Source of the DNA: Clostridia bacterium
GTDB lineage: Bacteria > Bacillota > Clostridia > Oscillospirales > Acutalibacteraceae
Assembly (NCBI GenBank): GCA_017481575.1
Contig: JAFUPA010000008.1
Span: 36,391-100,390 of the forward strand
Length of the DNA: 64,000 nt
Direction: 5' to 3'
In this document: positions 46,739-55,519 of the stretch, piece after piece
How the letters are laid out: each line of letters begins with the position of its first letter
Numbering within the stretch: position 1 is the first letter of the stretch
Made by a program: the position numbers and the translations under genes
Notes under the pieces: generated by a model
Databases searched by the model: none
Told to the model about the DNA's origin: nothing
The model's input: only the letters and a program-made list of their open reading frames with translations

Positions 46739-47326
46739 ATGAAAGTACAGTACTATTTTTTGATTTTTCTATTCTTTTATTTATTTGGTATTTGTATGCG
46801 ATATGCAATAGGCACAACGCATGATGAGCGTATGCAGACATCATTAAAATTAAAGAGATTAAATCATATTACAAGCATAGCTTTATTTTTAAGTTGTTCA
46901 AAAAAAACTGTTGCTCTGCATTGTATATTGTTGCAGGCTTTAAATTTCTGTGTACTTTTCATCTCCACAATTAGTTCAATGCCATTGAAAACAACGCTTG
47001 ATATTTATTGCTGTATACTGTTTTTATCTGTAATAATACCATTGTTTGTTGAAGCTGTTATTATGGCAATTTGTTTAAAAGGCAAATGGAAAGATTGTGG
47101 CGGCAAGATTACGGCAGATTTTGTGTCAGGAGAGTATGTTTTTATCAATAACAACAAACCTGTCAGTGGATATCTCGACAGATATCTCAATGGTAAATGT
47201 GCTTTTTTTGATGAAGAAAATTCTCTTGTTTTTGAAGGTAATATTAGTTACGACAGAAAGAGTAAAAAGGTTTTCATGAAGATTAAAGATAAAAATGAAA
47301 ACCTGTGCTTGGAAAAGATAGACTAG
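46739..47326 (+). CDS. Small membrane protein, unknown
   Basis: A 195-residue protein with an N-terminal membrane segment (YYFLIFLFFYLFGICM) and two more (about residues 75-90 and 95-118), followed by a polar C-terminal domain of about 75 residues with strand-like repeats. AT-rich compared with neighbours. ATG 46739 has GGAAAG upstream; the frame is open slightly further. No family recognised. Its stop codon touches a repeat element. Confidence 0.6.
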   Translation: MKVQYYFLIFLFFYLFGICMRYAIGTTHDERMQTSLKLKRLNHITSIALFLSCSKKTVALHCILLQALNFCVLFISTISSMPLKTTLDIYCCILFLSVIIPLFVEAVIMAICLKGKWKDCGGKITADFVSGEYVFINNNKPVSGYLDRYLNGKCAFFDEENSLVFEGNISYDRKSKKVFMKIKDKNENLCLEKID

Positions 47327-47414
47327 CACAAATTTGCTTTCACAGCCTTCCCCTCCGAGGGGAAGGTGGCAAAACGAAGTTTTGACGGATGAGGTGTAGG
47401 TTGCAACGCAACCG
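47327..47414. repeat. MITE/REP-like element, copy 2
   Basis: It shares CACAAATTTG, the CCTTCCCC/GGGGAAGG palindrome (47346-47366), GGTGG, GACGGATGAGGTGT and the end GGTTGCAACGCAACC with copy 1 at 16125-16264, where that end appears as the left terminus. The hairpin between GGTGG and GACGG differs in sequence (47370-47384) but stays self-complementary. Confidence 0.72.
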
Positions 47415-47444
47415 TTCAATAACATTAATGCAGGGAGGGTTTTT

Positions 47445-47552
47445 ATGAAGAAAATACTTTCCATCACACTCAGCCTGATTTTAATAGTGCTGGAAACATT
47501 CTTCACCAACCTCGTACAGCTTATCAAAAACCTCATCGCAACAGCAGAATAA
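47445..47552 (+). CDS. 35-residue hydrophobic peptide
   Basis: Below usual size cut-offs but well supported: a GGGAGGG ribosome site six bases before the ATG, an open frame with a single hydrophobic helix (ILSITLSLILIVLETFF), and a strong terminator directly behind. The peptide starts MKK and ends NLIATAE. The size and layout resemble type I toxins and small membrane peptides, but no antisense RNA is shown. It lies beside the repeat at 47327-47414. Confidence 0.55.
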   Translation: MKKILSITLSLILIVLETFFTNLVQLIKNLIATAE

Positions 47553-47554
47553 CA

Positions 47555-47587
47555 AAAAAGGAAGTATCACCACGATACTTCCTTTTT
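47555..47587. terminator. Bidirectional terminator between the small peptide and tmcAL
   Basis: A perfect 14-bp stem (47555-47568 and 47574-47587) with A-rich and T-rich ends and a 5-base loop. Confidence 0.87.
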
Positions 47588-47595
47588 CTCATAAA

Positions 47596-48792
47596 TCAAA
47601 GAACAATTATCCCCGTCGTCTTCTCTCTTCCGCACGGTAAAATGGCAGGTGAGGAGAGGGAGAAAACGTCCGTACACATATCCTCAAGCAAGAAAACGTG
47701 TCTGCCGTATTCATCAAGCTCGTCAAAGTCCGAAGCCTTGGTCACAATCGGCAGCTTTGCCTTTTCTTTTGCCTCTTTAAGGATTTCCTTGCCGTTCTCG
47801 TTCATCGCAAGCACACGGATATACGGCGGATTTGACTTATAATCGTCATCAACAAATCCCATAAAAGCGTGAAGCACAATTCTGCGGATTCTTGCGTGCG
47901 AATAACGCTTTGTCTTTGCAAGGGTATAAAGCTCGTCAAGCGTTCTTGCCTTGAGTGCCGCATCGTGAATTCTGAATTCAATTCCCTCACTTACGTCGGG
48001 TGAACGTCCTATTTCCTCTGCCGAGAGCTGACGCATACAACAAAGTATACTGAATTCGAGCTTCTCGTTAAGGCAAGGCGCTTTTTCTTCCTGCGCCTCA
48101 CGGTTGTAAATGTCGGCAACGCTCTGCGGAACAAACATTTCCCATTCTCTGCTGTTCTCTTTCATCATTCGGCGGATTTCCGAAGCAGAGGCAAAGTTAT
48201 CGCTTCTCATAATCGAATCGTGTGCCGCACCCTTTCTGCGTATGGTCATCGGCACCATAGCCGAGCCAAGTCGGTCAAGTGCATTCAGATATTCAATGCC
48301 GAGCGTGTTGTTCGCACCCTCAAGAATGTCAAAAAATCTGTTACCGCAAACCGAACGCAGAGCCTCTGCTCTGGCTGAAGCAAAGCCAAGACCGACTTCA
48401 AGGTTTTCTTTCAGTCTTTCGGTAACCTCTTCGCTGTTTATAGCCTCCTTGCAGGCGATAAGCTCGTCAATGTTACCGCACTCACTGCCGAAGCTGAGCA
48501 TCTCAACACAGCCGAGTGCATCAAGAAGAGATACCGCACCCTCTGCAAATCTCTGTGCGTAGGATGTGCTCCAGAGTGTCGGCAATTCAATAACAAGGTC
48601 AATGCCGTTCTGAACAGCCATTTCAGCTCTTGCCCACTTGGAGAGGATTGCTGTCTCGCCACGCTGAACATAGTTTGAACTCATCACCGCAACGGTGTGT
48701 GTAAGCTCGCCCAACTCCTTGCTTTTCTCAATCTGATACTTGTGACCGTTGTGAAAAGGGTTGTATTCTGCCACAATTCCGCCGATTTTCAT
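47596..48792 (-). CDS. tmcAL: tRNA(Met) cytidine acetate ligase (YlbM)
   Basis: A 398-residue nucleotidyltransferase-fold enzyme that makes N4-acetylcytidine at the wobble base of elongator tRNA-Met using acetate and ATP. HxGH-like motif VAEYNPFHNGHKYQ, then VQRGETAILSKW and LPTLWSTSYAQRFAEGAV. It diverges from acetate kinase, the usual Clostridia arrangement. GGAGG precedes the ATG. Confidence 0.94.
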   Translation of the reverse strand: MKIGGIVAEYNPFHNGHKYQIEKSKELGELTHTVAVMSSNYVQRGETAILSKWARAEMAVQNGIDLVIELPTLWSTSYAQRFAEGAVSLLDALGCVEMLSFGSECGNIDELIACKEAINSEEVTERLKENLEVGLGFASARAEALRSVCGNRFFDILEGANNTLGIEYLNALDRLGSAMVPMTIRRKGAAHDSIMRSDNFASASEIRRMMKENSREWEMFVPQSVADIYNREAQEEKAPCLNEKLEFSILCCMRQLSAEEIGRSPDVSEGIEFRIHDAALKARTLDELYTLAKTKRYSHARIRRIVLHAFMGFVDDDYKSNPPYIRVLAMNENGKEILKEAKEKAKLPIVTKASDFDELDEYGRHVFLLEDMCTDVFSLSSPAILPCGREKTTGIIVL

Positions 48793-48821
48793 ACTTTATC
48801 CTCCAAAATGTAAAATTTAAC

Positions 48822-48850
48822 TTGAAAAACATAATCTATATGTTTATAAT
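48822..48850 (+). promoter_or_regulatory. Promoter of ackA
   Basis: TTGAAA (48822-48827), 17 bases, perfect TATAAT (48845-48850), about 43 bases ahead of the ATG. Confidence 0.75.
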
Positions 48851-48892
48851 ATAACAGAAATCAATTTGATACAATATCTTGGAGGGAAAAAT

Positions 48893-50101
48893 ATGAAAAT
48901 TCTTGTTATTAACGCAGGAAGCTCATCACTCAAATATCAGCTTGTTGATATGGAAAACGAGTCAGTTCTTGCAAAGGGTATCTGTGAGCAGATCGGCAAC
49001 GACAACAGCACATTCACACACAAGGTACCCGCTGACGAGAGCAAGCTCATCAAGGCAAAGGCAGTCGCAATGCCTGACCACGCAACCGCTATTCAGGTTG
49101 TTATCGAGGCTCTCACAAGCGAGGCAAACGGCGTTATCGCATCAATGAGCGAAATTGATGCAGTCGGTCACCGTGTTGTTCACGGCGCAGACAAGTTCAA
49201 GGGCTCAGTTCTTGTAACTCAAGAGGTTGAGGCTATTATCGAAGAGTGCTTCGAGTGGGGCCCGCTTCACAACCCTGCAAACCTTACAGGTATCAGAGCT
49301 TGTAAGCAGATTATGAAGGACGTTCCGCAGGTTGCTGTTTTTGACACAGGCTTCCACCAGACAATGCCCGACTATGCTTATATGTACGCTCTTCCGTACG
49401 AGTATTATGAAAACTACGGCATCCGCCGTTACGGTTTCCACGGTACATCACACCGTTTTGTAAGTGCAAAGGCTATCGACCTTCTCGGCAACCCCGAGCA
49501 CAGCAAGATTGTTACCTGCCACCTTGGCAACGGCTCTTCAATTTCCGCTGTTGTTGACGGCAAGTGCTACGACACAACAATGGGTGTTACACCGCTTGAA
49601 GGCATTATGATGGGTACACGTTGCGGCTCAATCGACCCGGCAATCGTTCCCATTATTATGAAGAAAGAAAACCTTACAGCAGACCAGATGGATACTGTAA
49701 TGAACAAGAAGTCAGGTATGCTCGGTCTCTGCGGCACAAGCGATAACAGAGAAATCGAGTCAAGAGCAAAGCAGGGCGACGAGAGAGCAAAGCTTATCGA
49801 GTCAATGTTCTGCCACCAGCTCACAAAGTATATCGGTAGCTTTGCTGCTGCTATGGGCGGTCTTGATGCAATCGTATTTACAGGCGGTATCGGCGAAAAC
49901 AACCCGCAGTACAGAGACCGTGTATGCGACAACCTCAAGTTTATGGGCGTTGAGATTGACTATGCAGTTAACGACACAATGAAGAGAGGCCCCGAGGGCG
50001 AGATTTCAACCCCGAACTCAAAGGTTAAGGTATACGTTATCTGCACAGACGAAGAGCTTATGATTGCAAGAGATACAAAGGAAATCGTAACAGCTCTTTA
50101 A
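48893..50101 (+). CDS. ackA: Acetate kinase
   Basis: A 402-residue acetate kinase that makes ATP from acetyl phosphate. Signature VINAGSSSLKYQL, GHRVVHGADKF, RRYGFHGTSHR and GGIGENN. ATG 48893 has GGAGGG upstream. No phosphotransacetylase gene is adjacent. It is followed after one base by yqxD. Confidence 0.97.
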   Translation: MKILVINAGSSSLKYQLVDMENESVLAKGICEQIGNDNSTFTHKVPADESKLIKAKAVAMPDHATAIQVVIEALTSEANGVIASMSEIDAVGHRVVHGADKFKGSVLVTQEVEAIIEECFEWGPLHNPANLTGIRACKQIMKDVPQVAVFDTGFHQTMPDYAYMYALPYEYYENYGIRRYGFHGTSHRFVSAKAIDLLGNPEHSKIVTCHLGNGSSISAVVDGKCYDTTMGVTPLEGIMMGTRCGSIDPAIVPIIMKKENLTADQMDTVMNKKSGMLGLCGTSDNREIESRAKQGDERAKLIESMFCHQLTKYIGSFAAAMGGLDAIVFTGGIGENNPQYRDRVCDNLKFMGVEIDYAVNDTMKRGPEGEISTPNSKVKVYVICTDEELMIARDTKEIVTAL

Positions 50102-50102
50102 T

Positions 50103-50534
50103 ATGAAAATATTTATTGATGCGGACGGCTGTCCCGTCGTTGATATAACGGTGAGGATAGCGAAAAAACATTCGCTCGAGTGCTATATAATCTGCGACAC
50201 GGCGCACGAGTTCCAAAAGGATGGCGCAACAACAGTTGTTGTTGAAAAAGGTGCGGACAGCGTTGATTTCAAGCTTGTAAACCTTGTCAGGGCAGGGGAT
50301 ATAGTCGTAACCCAGGATTACGGACTTGCGGCAATGTGCCTTGCACGAAAGGCAGTCCCTTTGAGTCAGAACGGACTTGTGTTTACCGACAAAAACATAG
50401 AGGAACTTCTTTTCTCACGCTATGTTTCAAAGAAAATCCGCAACGCAGGCGGCAGACTAAAAGGCCCGTCCAAACGCACACCCGAACAGGACGAGCATTT
50501 TCGCCAAGCACTCGAAAAGTTAATAGAACAATAA
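50103..50534 (+). CDS. YaiI/YqxD family protein
   Basis: A 143-residue UPF0178 (YaiI/YqxD) protein with IDADGCPVV at the N-terminus, DTAHEF, VTQDYGLAAMCLAR and GGRLKGPSKRTPEQDEHF. The Asp pattern suggests a PIN-like metal-dependent nuclease fold, but function is not established. Co-transcribed with ackA. Confidence 0.92.
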   Translation: MKIFIDADGCPVVDITVRIAKKHSLECYIICDTAHEFQKDGATTVVVEKGADSVDFKLVNLVRAGDIVVTQDYGLAAMCLARKAVPLSQNGLVFTDKNIEELLFSRYVSKKIRNAGGRLKGPSKRTPEQDEHFRQALEKLIEQ

Positions 50535-50538
50535 TTTA

Positions 50539-50570
50539 AACCGTAGCAAGATAAAAACCTTGTTACGGTT
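50539..50570 (+). terminator. Terminator of ackA-yqxD
   Basis: A 12-bp stem with one G-T pair (50539-50550 and 50559-50570), then ATTATTTTATTT. Confidence 0.75.
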
Positions 50571-50651
50571 ATTATTTTATTTGTATGAATTAAAATGCTC
50601 GACAAATTGAGGTTTATCGAGGTCTTGAATATTGATAAAACTGATTGTAGC

Positions 50652-50836
50652 CGTTGCCTCCATCTGACGAGGGCGCGGGTGTCCGGTGGACACCTCTGCG
50701 AAGCAGAAGCGCCGACCGAGGCGGCAGCCGAGACGGTGGATTTTGCGAAGCAAAAGACGGAGGGAGAGATAAGTAAGTTGCTACTCTGACTACCCCTCAG
50801 TCTCGCTATGCTCGACAGCTCCCCTGACAAGTGGAG
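50652..50836. repeat. Diverged MITE/REP-like element, copy 3
   Basis: A GC-rich string of hairpins (for example GTGTCC/GGACAC and TCTGC/GCAGA) that includes GGTGG, a hairpin ATTTTGC-gaa-GCAAAAG, then ACGGAGGGAG. This is the same block order as the two copies at 16125 and 47327. The right part (CTCAGTCTCGC...CAGCTCCCCTGACAAG) is not in the other copies. Confidence 0.6.
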
Positions 50837-51121
50837 CTATCCTAACCTTAAATCAACAGAAAAGCAGAAAGGCACAGACGAATTAAAATTTATTTAACTG
50901 CTTATATATGTACAATTAAATTTTAGCAAAAGGCACATTAGCTGTCTGCATAACGCACAAACTGCAAAATTATGCACGCATTTCCTGCACAATGTGTTAT
51001 TCATTTTTAATCTGCGGTGCGGTATCATATAGTTACACTAACCGCAATAGTTCTTGCAAACATTATCTATCTATTGTATAATCTTCAAGGGAAAAGGAAT
51101 AAAAACAGGAAGTGTACATTT

Positions 51122-52192
51122 ATGTGTAACAAACTTTCAAAAGCATTAGAACAAAGTGCAACAAACGAGGAAAAAAGAAAAATGCAAAAGAATAATGGCA
51201 ATATCCGCACGGTCACTAATCCTGAATGGTTGCTTGTAACGGGTATTGTCGTGGTTGCTGTTCTTTTATTTTTTGCACTTCTTTGTCTGTTCAAAATATC
51301 AGATAATATTTCAATTGCATTTTCTGCTGTTTTTGTAATCTTCTCCTTTTTGCCTGCAAGTATGATTATCAGCTTTGTAAACTGCCGAGTGTACTATGAC
51401 GATGACGGTTTTACACATAAAAACTTTTTTGGCAAAAAGCAAAGATATTTATATAGCGAAATTGAATGTATACATTATCGCCGCACGGGCGACTATGGCA
51501 TAAAAGTCAAGGGTAAAGATATCCAGATTGAAGCTGTTGCAATAGGTTCAAGCAATTTTGTGCTTTTTGCAAAGGAGAAATGCCGTCAACTCAACGGAGG
51601 AAAGGATGTACCCGACTATTCACCTAAGGCGAAGTTGGATATATTTAACGGTAACATTAAAAATCCCGAATCATACCTGATTATATATTTTCTTCTTTTG
51701 GTTTTATCAATGCTTGCGTTCGTTTTGGCTGTCATTCCAACAGAGCCTACTCAAAAATCTGAATTGATTTTTGTCGAAGAATCAGTACTTAATTATGAGG
51801 TGCAAGACGATACTTTAGTTTTTGAAGTTGATGGAGTTAAGCTTGGTTTATATCTTTACGGATATAACCAAACTGTGACAGATATTGAAAAACTGTATTC
51901 TTTATTTGAAAGCAAAGAACAGCTTAAAATCGGTTATAATCCACCTTCTTTTCGTTCACTCAGCGGAAACAGAGTTGAATATATTGAAGATTCGGAAGGT
52001 GTAGTTTATACAACGCCCGAAGATTATATTCAGTATTACAAAGAAAATATAGAACCCAATTCAGACTTGATATGCACTTTGTCGGCACTTGTGATTTTGG
52101 TTTATATTGTTTTTTCGGTTTATGTTGGCAGACATCCGCAAAAATTCAGTAAAAGATTTGTGAATTTATTTTATAAGGGAAATTTAGTTTAA
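51122..52192 (+). CDS. Membrane protein, first of a tandem paralogue pair
   Basis: A 356-residue protein with a pair of membrane segments (about residues 35-80), a short PH-like stretch (VYYDDDGFTHKNFFGKKQRYLYSEIECI), another segment (about 185-205), an outer region, and a last segment before YVGRHPQKFSKRFVNLFYKG. It aligns over its length with the next gene. ATG 51122 has AGGAAGTG upstream and matches the paralogue's N-terminus. Markedly AT-rich. The family is probably DUF6560-like; function unknown. Confidence 0.7.
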   Translation: MCNKLSKALEQSATNEEKRKMQKNNGNIRTVTNPEWLLVTGIVVVAVLLFFALLCLFKISDNISIAFSAVFVIFSFLPASMIISFVNCRVYYDDDGFTHKNFFGKKQRYLYSEIECIHYRRTGDYGIKVKGKDIQIEAVAIGSSNFVLFAKEKCRQLNGGKDVPDYSPKAKLDIFNGNIKNPESYLIIYFLLLVLSMLAFVLAVIPTEPTQKSELIFVEESVLNYEVQDDTLVFEVDGVKLGLYLYGYNQTVTDIEKLYSLFESKEQLKIGYNPPSFRSLSGNRVEYIEDSEGVVYTTPEDYIQYYKENIEPNSDLICTLSALVILVYIVFSVYVGRHPQKFSKRFVNLFYKGNLV

Positions 52193-52210
52193 CTATAAAG
52201 GAGAATTAAA

Positions 52211-53344
52211 ATGAACATTTTTTCATTGGCAGCATCCCGTGCGGCGGCTAATGCTGTAAACGAACAGCTCCACAAACCAAGAAGGGGAGACGGTAAAACC
52301 GTCCATCTGCCGAAGCTGATACTCATAATCGGTATCGTCAGCACAACGGTGTTTTTAATCCCTACCTGCATTTTGTTTTATGAAAAAGATTTTCTTCTCA
52401 GCCTTGGTTTTCTTGCGTTCTCGCTTTTCTGTTCATCGCTGATTATCGCATACATCAATCAGCGTATTTACTACGATGCCGAGGGCTTTACGGCAAAATC
52501 CTTCTTCGGTATCAAACGCCGTTATTCTTATACCGATATTGAATATATCACAGGCAATGTTCCGCATAATATCGATATAATTATTGATGACGAAAACTAC
52601 GAGGACATTGATGCTGTCTTGGAGTTTATGTCGGAGGACACAAAGCTGACTGCCAAGGGCAAAAAAATAATGATTGACCAAAGTGCAGTCGGCGGGCTTG
52701 AGTTTCTTGCCTTTGCACAGAAGCAGTATAAAAAATTCAACGGCGGCAGACCAATTCCGCGGAATACAAAAAAATCAAAATGCGATGCAATCTTCAACGG
52801 CAATGTCAAAAATCCATTAGCACACATAATTGTTGATATAGTTGTCACAATACCTTTTGTACTGATGGTTGTGATTGTGCCGATAACCAATGTCCCTACC
52901 GCTATGGAAGATTTAGAGCTTAAGGCAGTAACCGTCCAAAGCTACACGGCAGACGAAGAGTATCTCGATTTGCAAATCGACGGATTTGAAACAGAGCCTT
53001 ATTTGAGAGGCTACAAGGAAACCGTTGCCGATACGGAAAAGCTCCTGACCCTGCTTGACAGCAACGGGCAAGTAAAAATCGGTTATAAAACATTTGTTGA
53101 CGACGGTGTAACCGAATACAGAGTTGAATATCTTGAGGACGAAAACGGCACGGTCTACACGACCCCCGAAGATTTTCACGTTTTTTATCAAAAGGATTTC
53201 AAAAGCATAATGATAGTTTTGGTTGCATTTCTGCTCATTTGGATAGCCTATGTGGTTTTCTCAATCTACGTCGGCAGAAATCCCCACAAGTTCAGCAAAA
53301 AATTTGTCCACAAATTCTTTAAAGAGGGCACGATAAGACTGTAA
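52211..53344 (+). CDS. Membrane protein, second of a tandem paralogue pair
   Basis: A 377-residue paralogue of the previous gene, with the same layout: membrane pair, IYYDAEGFTAKSFFGIKRRYSYTDIEYI, third segment, outer region with TVADTEKLLTLLDS and VEYLEDENGTVYTTPEDF, and the ending YVGRNPHKFSKKFVHKFF. An acidic insert of about 25 residues after DIEYI is absent from the first copy. Less AT-rich than the first copy. AAAGGAG precedes the ATG. Confidence 0.72.
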   Translation: MNIFSLAASRAAANAVNEQLHKPRRGDGKTVHLPKLILIIGIVSTTVFLIPTCILFYEKDFLLSLGFLAFSLFCSSLIIAYINQRIYYDAEGFTAKSFFGIKRRYSYTDIEYITGNVPHNIDIIIDDENYEDIDAVLEFMSEDTKLTAKGKKIMIDQSAVGGLEFLAFAQKQYKKFNGGRPIPRNTKKSKCDAIFNGNVKNPLAHIIVDIVVTIPFVLMVVIVPITNVPTAMEDLELKAVTVQSYTADEEYLDLQIDGFETEPYLRGYKETVADTEKLLTLLDSNGQVKIGYKTFVDDGVTEYRVEYLEDENGTVYTTPEDFHVFYQKDFKSIMIVLVAFLLIWIAYVVFSIYVGRNPHKFSKKFVHKFFKEGTIRL

Positions 53345-53534
53345 AACACATATAGTTTTTTAGATGTAATGTCGTCGACTTAACAGTTAGACACAATGGT
53401 TGCCCTTATTTCAATTTTGCACAGCACCTCATCAATTTGACGGAACAATAGTTCGGTGATAAAATCTGAAAAATAGGGGGTATACCGCATTTTAATATTA
53501 ACACACAACCCCTCTGCAATATGGAGATTATTCT

Positions 53535-54074
53535 ATGAAAATGAATAAATTTATCAGAATAATTAAATCATCTTTATTTTGGTTTGTTATTTTCCTTGTT
53601 GGAGTGTTTGTACTTTCCGAGGCGATAAAATTTCAAGTAATGCTGTCTGATTTGGATAACGATAACGTTGTTGAGTATTGTGGCGGTTATACTGTTTATG
53701 TGAAGGGAGCTCGTCCTTCTACCCGACGTTATATAGTTGAATTGGAAAACGGAGATACTTTAGAGATAACATACATTGATGATAACGACCAGTTTGAAAA
53801 TAACGATGTTGCTAATTTTAAGTACTCTCGTCAAAGGTTTGTTTCCACACTTGGATTGCATAGCGAGGGAATAAGTATTTCCTCTGTTGATGGAGCCGTT
53901 GTATATCTGGATGAAAACAAAGCAACAGTTGAAGCGAAAGGTCTGATGATTATAAATTACTTTTTAAGTATATTGATTATCGGCTTTGCTCTCTTACCGG
54001 TTTGGGCAGAAATCGGAATGCGAATACTGTTAGGAACGAATAAATCTAAACATAAGCGTCGAAAAAAGAAGTAG
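53535..54074 (+). CDS. Small membrane protein, unknown
   Basis: A 179-residue protein with an N-terminal membrane segment (FWFVIFLVGVFVLSEAI), an outer beta-rich domain (YTVYVKGARPSTRRYIVELENGD) and a C-terminal segment (about residues 138-165) ending in a Lys/Arg-rich tail KHKRRKKK. AT-rich, like the first of the paralogue pair. No family recognised. ATG 53541 is an alternative start. Confidence 0.6.
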   Translation: MKMNKFIRIIKSSLFWFVIFLVGVFVLSEAIKFQVMLSDLDNDNVVEYCGGYTVYVKGARPSTRRYIVELENGDTLEITYIDDNDQFENNDVANFKYSRQRFVSTLGLHSEGISISSVDGAVVYLDENKATVEAKGLMIINYFLSILIIGFALLPVWAEIGMRILLGTNKSKHKRRKKK

Positions 54075-54180
54075 CCAGGTAGGGGACGGCGCCTTCGACG
54101 TCCCAATTGATGCAAAATTCGTTGACCGACCAATGGTTGCCCCTTAACACTCAATTGGAATTGTCTTTAATAAAGTCAAA

Positions 54181-54218
54181 ACAAAACGATGAAACACAGT
54201 TATGTTTCATCGTTTTGT
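54181..54218. terminator. Bidirectional terminator before galK
   Basis: A perfect 16-bp stem (54181-54196 and 54203-54218) with A-rich and T-rich flanks between two convergent genes. The 100 bases before it contain a short palindromic sequence around GGGACG...CGTCCC that looks like a repeat fragment. Confidence 0.85.
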
Positions 54219-54235
54219 TCATTTTTATGTAATTT

Positions 54236-55519
54236 TTAATAAAGCTTAATTCCGCCAAAAGGTCTTATTGAAAGCACGTGGCAAGAGCCGTTGCCGTAAA
54301 CTGTTTCAATCATTGTGCGGAAATCTTCAAGCATATCAACGGGAACAAATGCCTGAATTGTACCTGCAAATCCGCCGCCGTGAACTCTCCAAGCACCCTT
54401 GCCCTTGAGCATCTTTTCGCAAAGTGCAAGTGCAACCGAAAGTCCCTGCTCCTGCGGAGCTTTTGTTGTGTATACGTTCTGGTTATACATATATGATGAG
54501 CGTCCGCTCTCAATAACGATTTCTTTGAAAAGCTCAAAGTCGTTGTTGGTAAGTGCCTCAACCTCTGCTGTTGCACGCTTGTTTTCGTTGTAGAAGTGCA
54601 TTGCACGAAGCACGGCTCTGTCACCGCAAGCCTCTCTTACCTGCTTGATGTTTGCCATAAACTCGTCCTCGTCAACATCACGAAGAACATCCTTGCCAAA
54701 CACACCTGCGGCACTTTCCATTTCGCCACGTACTGCGGCATAATCGTCTGTAAGGTCAGCGTGGCTTCCGCCTGTGTCAACAATGCAGAGTGCGTGTCCG
54801 CAAGCGGCAAAGTCAAACTCAACCTTGTCAATTACAGGCTCTGACGGGTCTTTGAAATCGATTGTGATAAAGCTGCCGACCGAGCTTGCCATCTGGTCCA
54901 TAAGTCCGCACGGCTTGCCGAAGTAAACGTTCTCTGCATACTGTGCAATCTTTGCAACGTCAACGGGTGACACCTTGCCGTCGTTGTAAAGGTGGTTGAG
55001 GATTGTACCGATAAGCACCTCGTAAGCGGCAGAGGAGGAAAGTCCCGAGCCTGCAAGCACACAGCTTGCACTTGCGGCATTGAAGCCGCCGATGTTGTAG
55101 CCGTATTTCTTAAAGCCTGCGCACATTCCACGGATAAGACCCGACGATTTGCCGAACTCGTTTTCGTGAGGCTCAAGGTCAGAGATATCAATTTCAATCA
55201 TACCGTGACCGAGTGACTTTTCACAAGCAATGCTGTCGTCACGCTTTGCGGCGGCGGCAACTGTGTCAAGGTTAACGCTTGCGGCAAGCACCTTGCCGTG
55301 GTTGTGGTCTGTGTGGTTTCCGCCGACCTCTGTTCTGCCGGGTGCGCTGAAAAGTGCAAGCGAATCGCTGTCACCAAAAAGCTCAACATAAGCGTCGATA
55401 ATCTCTGCTTCACGTGTTTTCTGCTCCTTGACAGCCTCGTCTGTCAGGTAAACTGCCTTAAGTCTTGCATCAAATTCGCCCGAAGCGAGTTTTTCTTTAA
55501 GCTGTACTGAATTAGCCAT
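54236..55519 (-). CDS. galK: Galactokinase
   Basis: A 427-residue GHMP kinase that phosphorylates galactose. Galactokinase signature APGRTEVGGNHTDHNHGKVL, ATP loop VLAGSGLSSSAAYEVL and C-terminal RVHGGGFAGTIQAFV. ATG 55519 has GGAGG ten bases upstream; a longer frame upstream lacks a ribosome site. galT and galE are not adjacent. It overlaps the TVP38-like gene by eight bases. Confidence 0.93.
   Translation of the reverse strand: MANSVQLKEKLASGEFDARLKAVYLTDEAVKEQKTREAEIIDAYVELFGDSDSLALFSAPGRTEVGGNHTDHNHGKVLAASVNLDTVAAAAKRDDSIACEKSLGHGMIEIDISDLEPHENEFGKSSGLIRGMCAGFKKYGYNIGGFNAASASCVLAGSGLSSSAAYEVLIGTILNHLYNDGKVSPVDVAKIAQYAENVYFGKPCGLMDQMASSVGSFITIDFKDPSEPVIDKVEFDFAACGHALCIVDTGGSHADLTDDYAAVRGEMESAAGVFGKDVLRDVDEDEFMANIKQVREACGDRAVLRAMHFYNENKRATAEVEALTNNDFELFKEIVIESGRSSYMYNQNVYTTKAPQEQGLSVALALCEKMLKGKGAWRVHGGGFAGTIQAFVPVDMLEDFRTMIETVYGNGSCHVLSIRPFGGIKLY

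Larger units (their letters stand above)
50535..51121. other. Intergenic region with terminator and diverged repeat
   Basis: A 587-base stretch without a convincing gene. It carries the ackA-yqxD terminator, the repeat at 50652-50836, and an AT-rich 200-base tail before the next coding sequence. A start at 51017 for the next gene is possible but adds 35 residues not matched in its paralogue. Confidence 0.6.
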
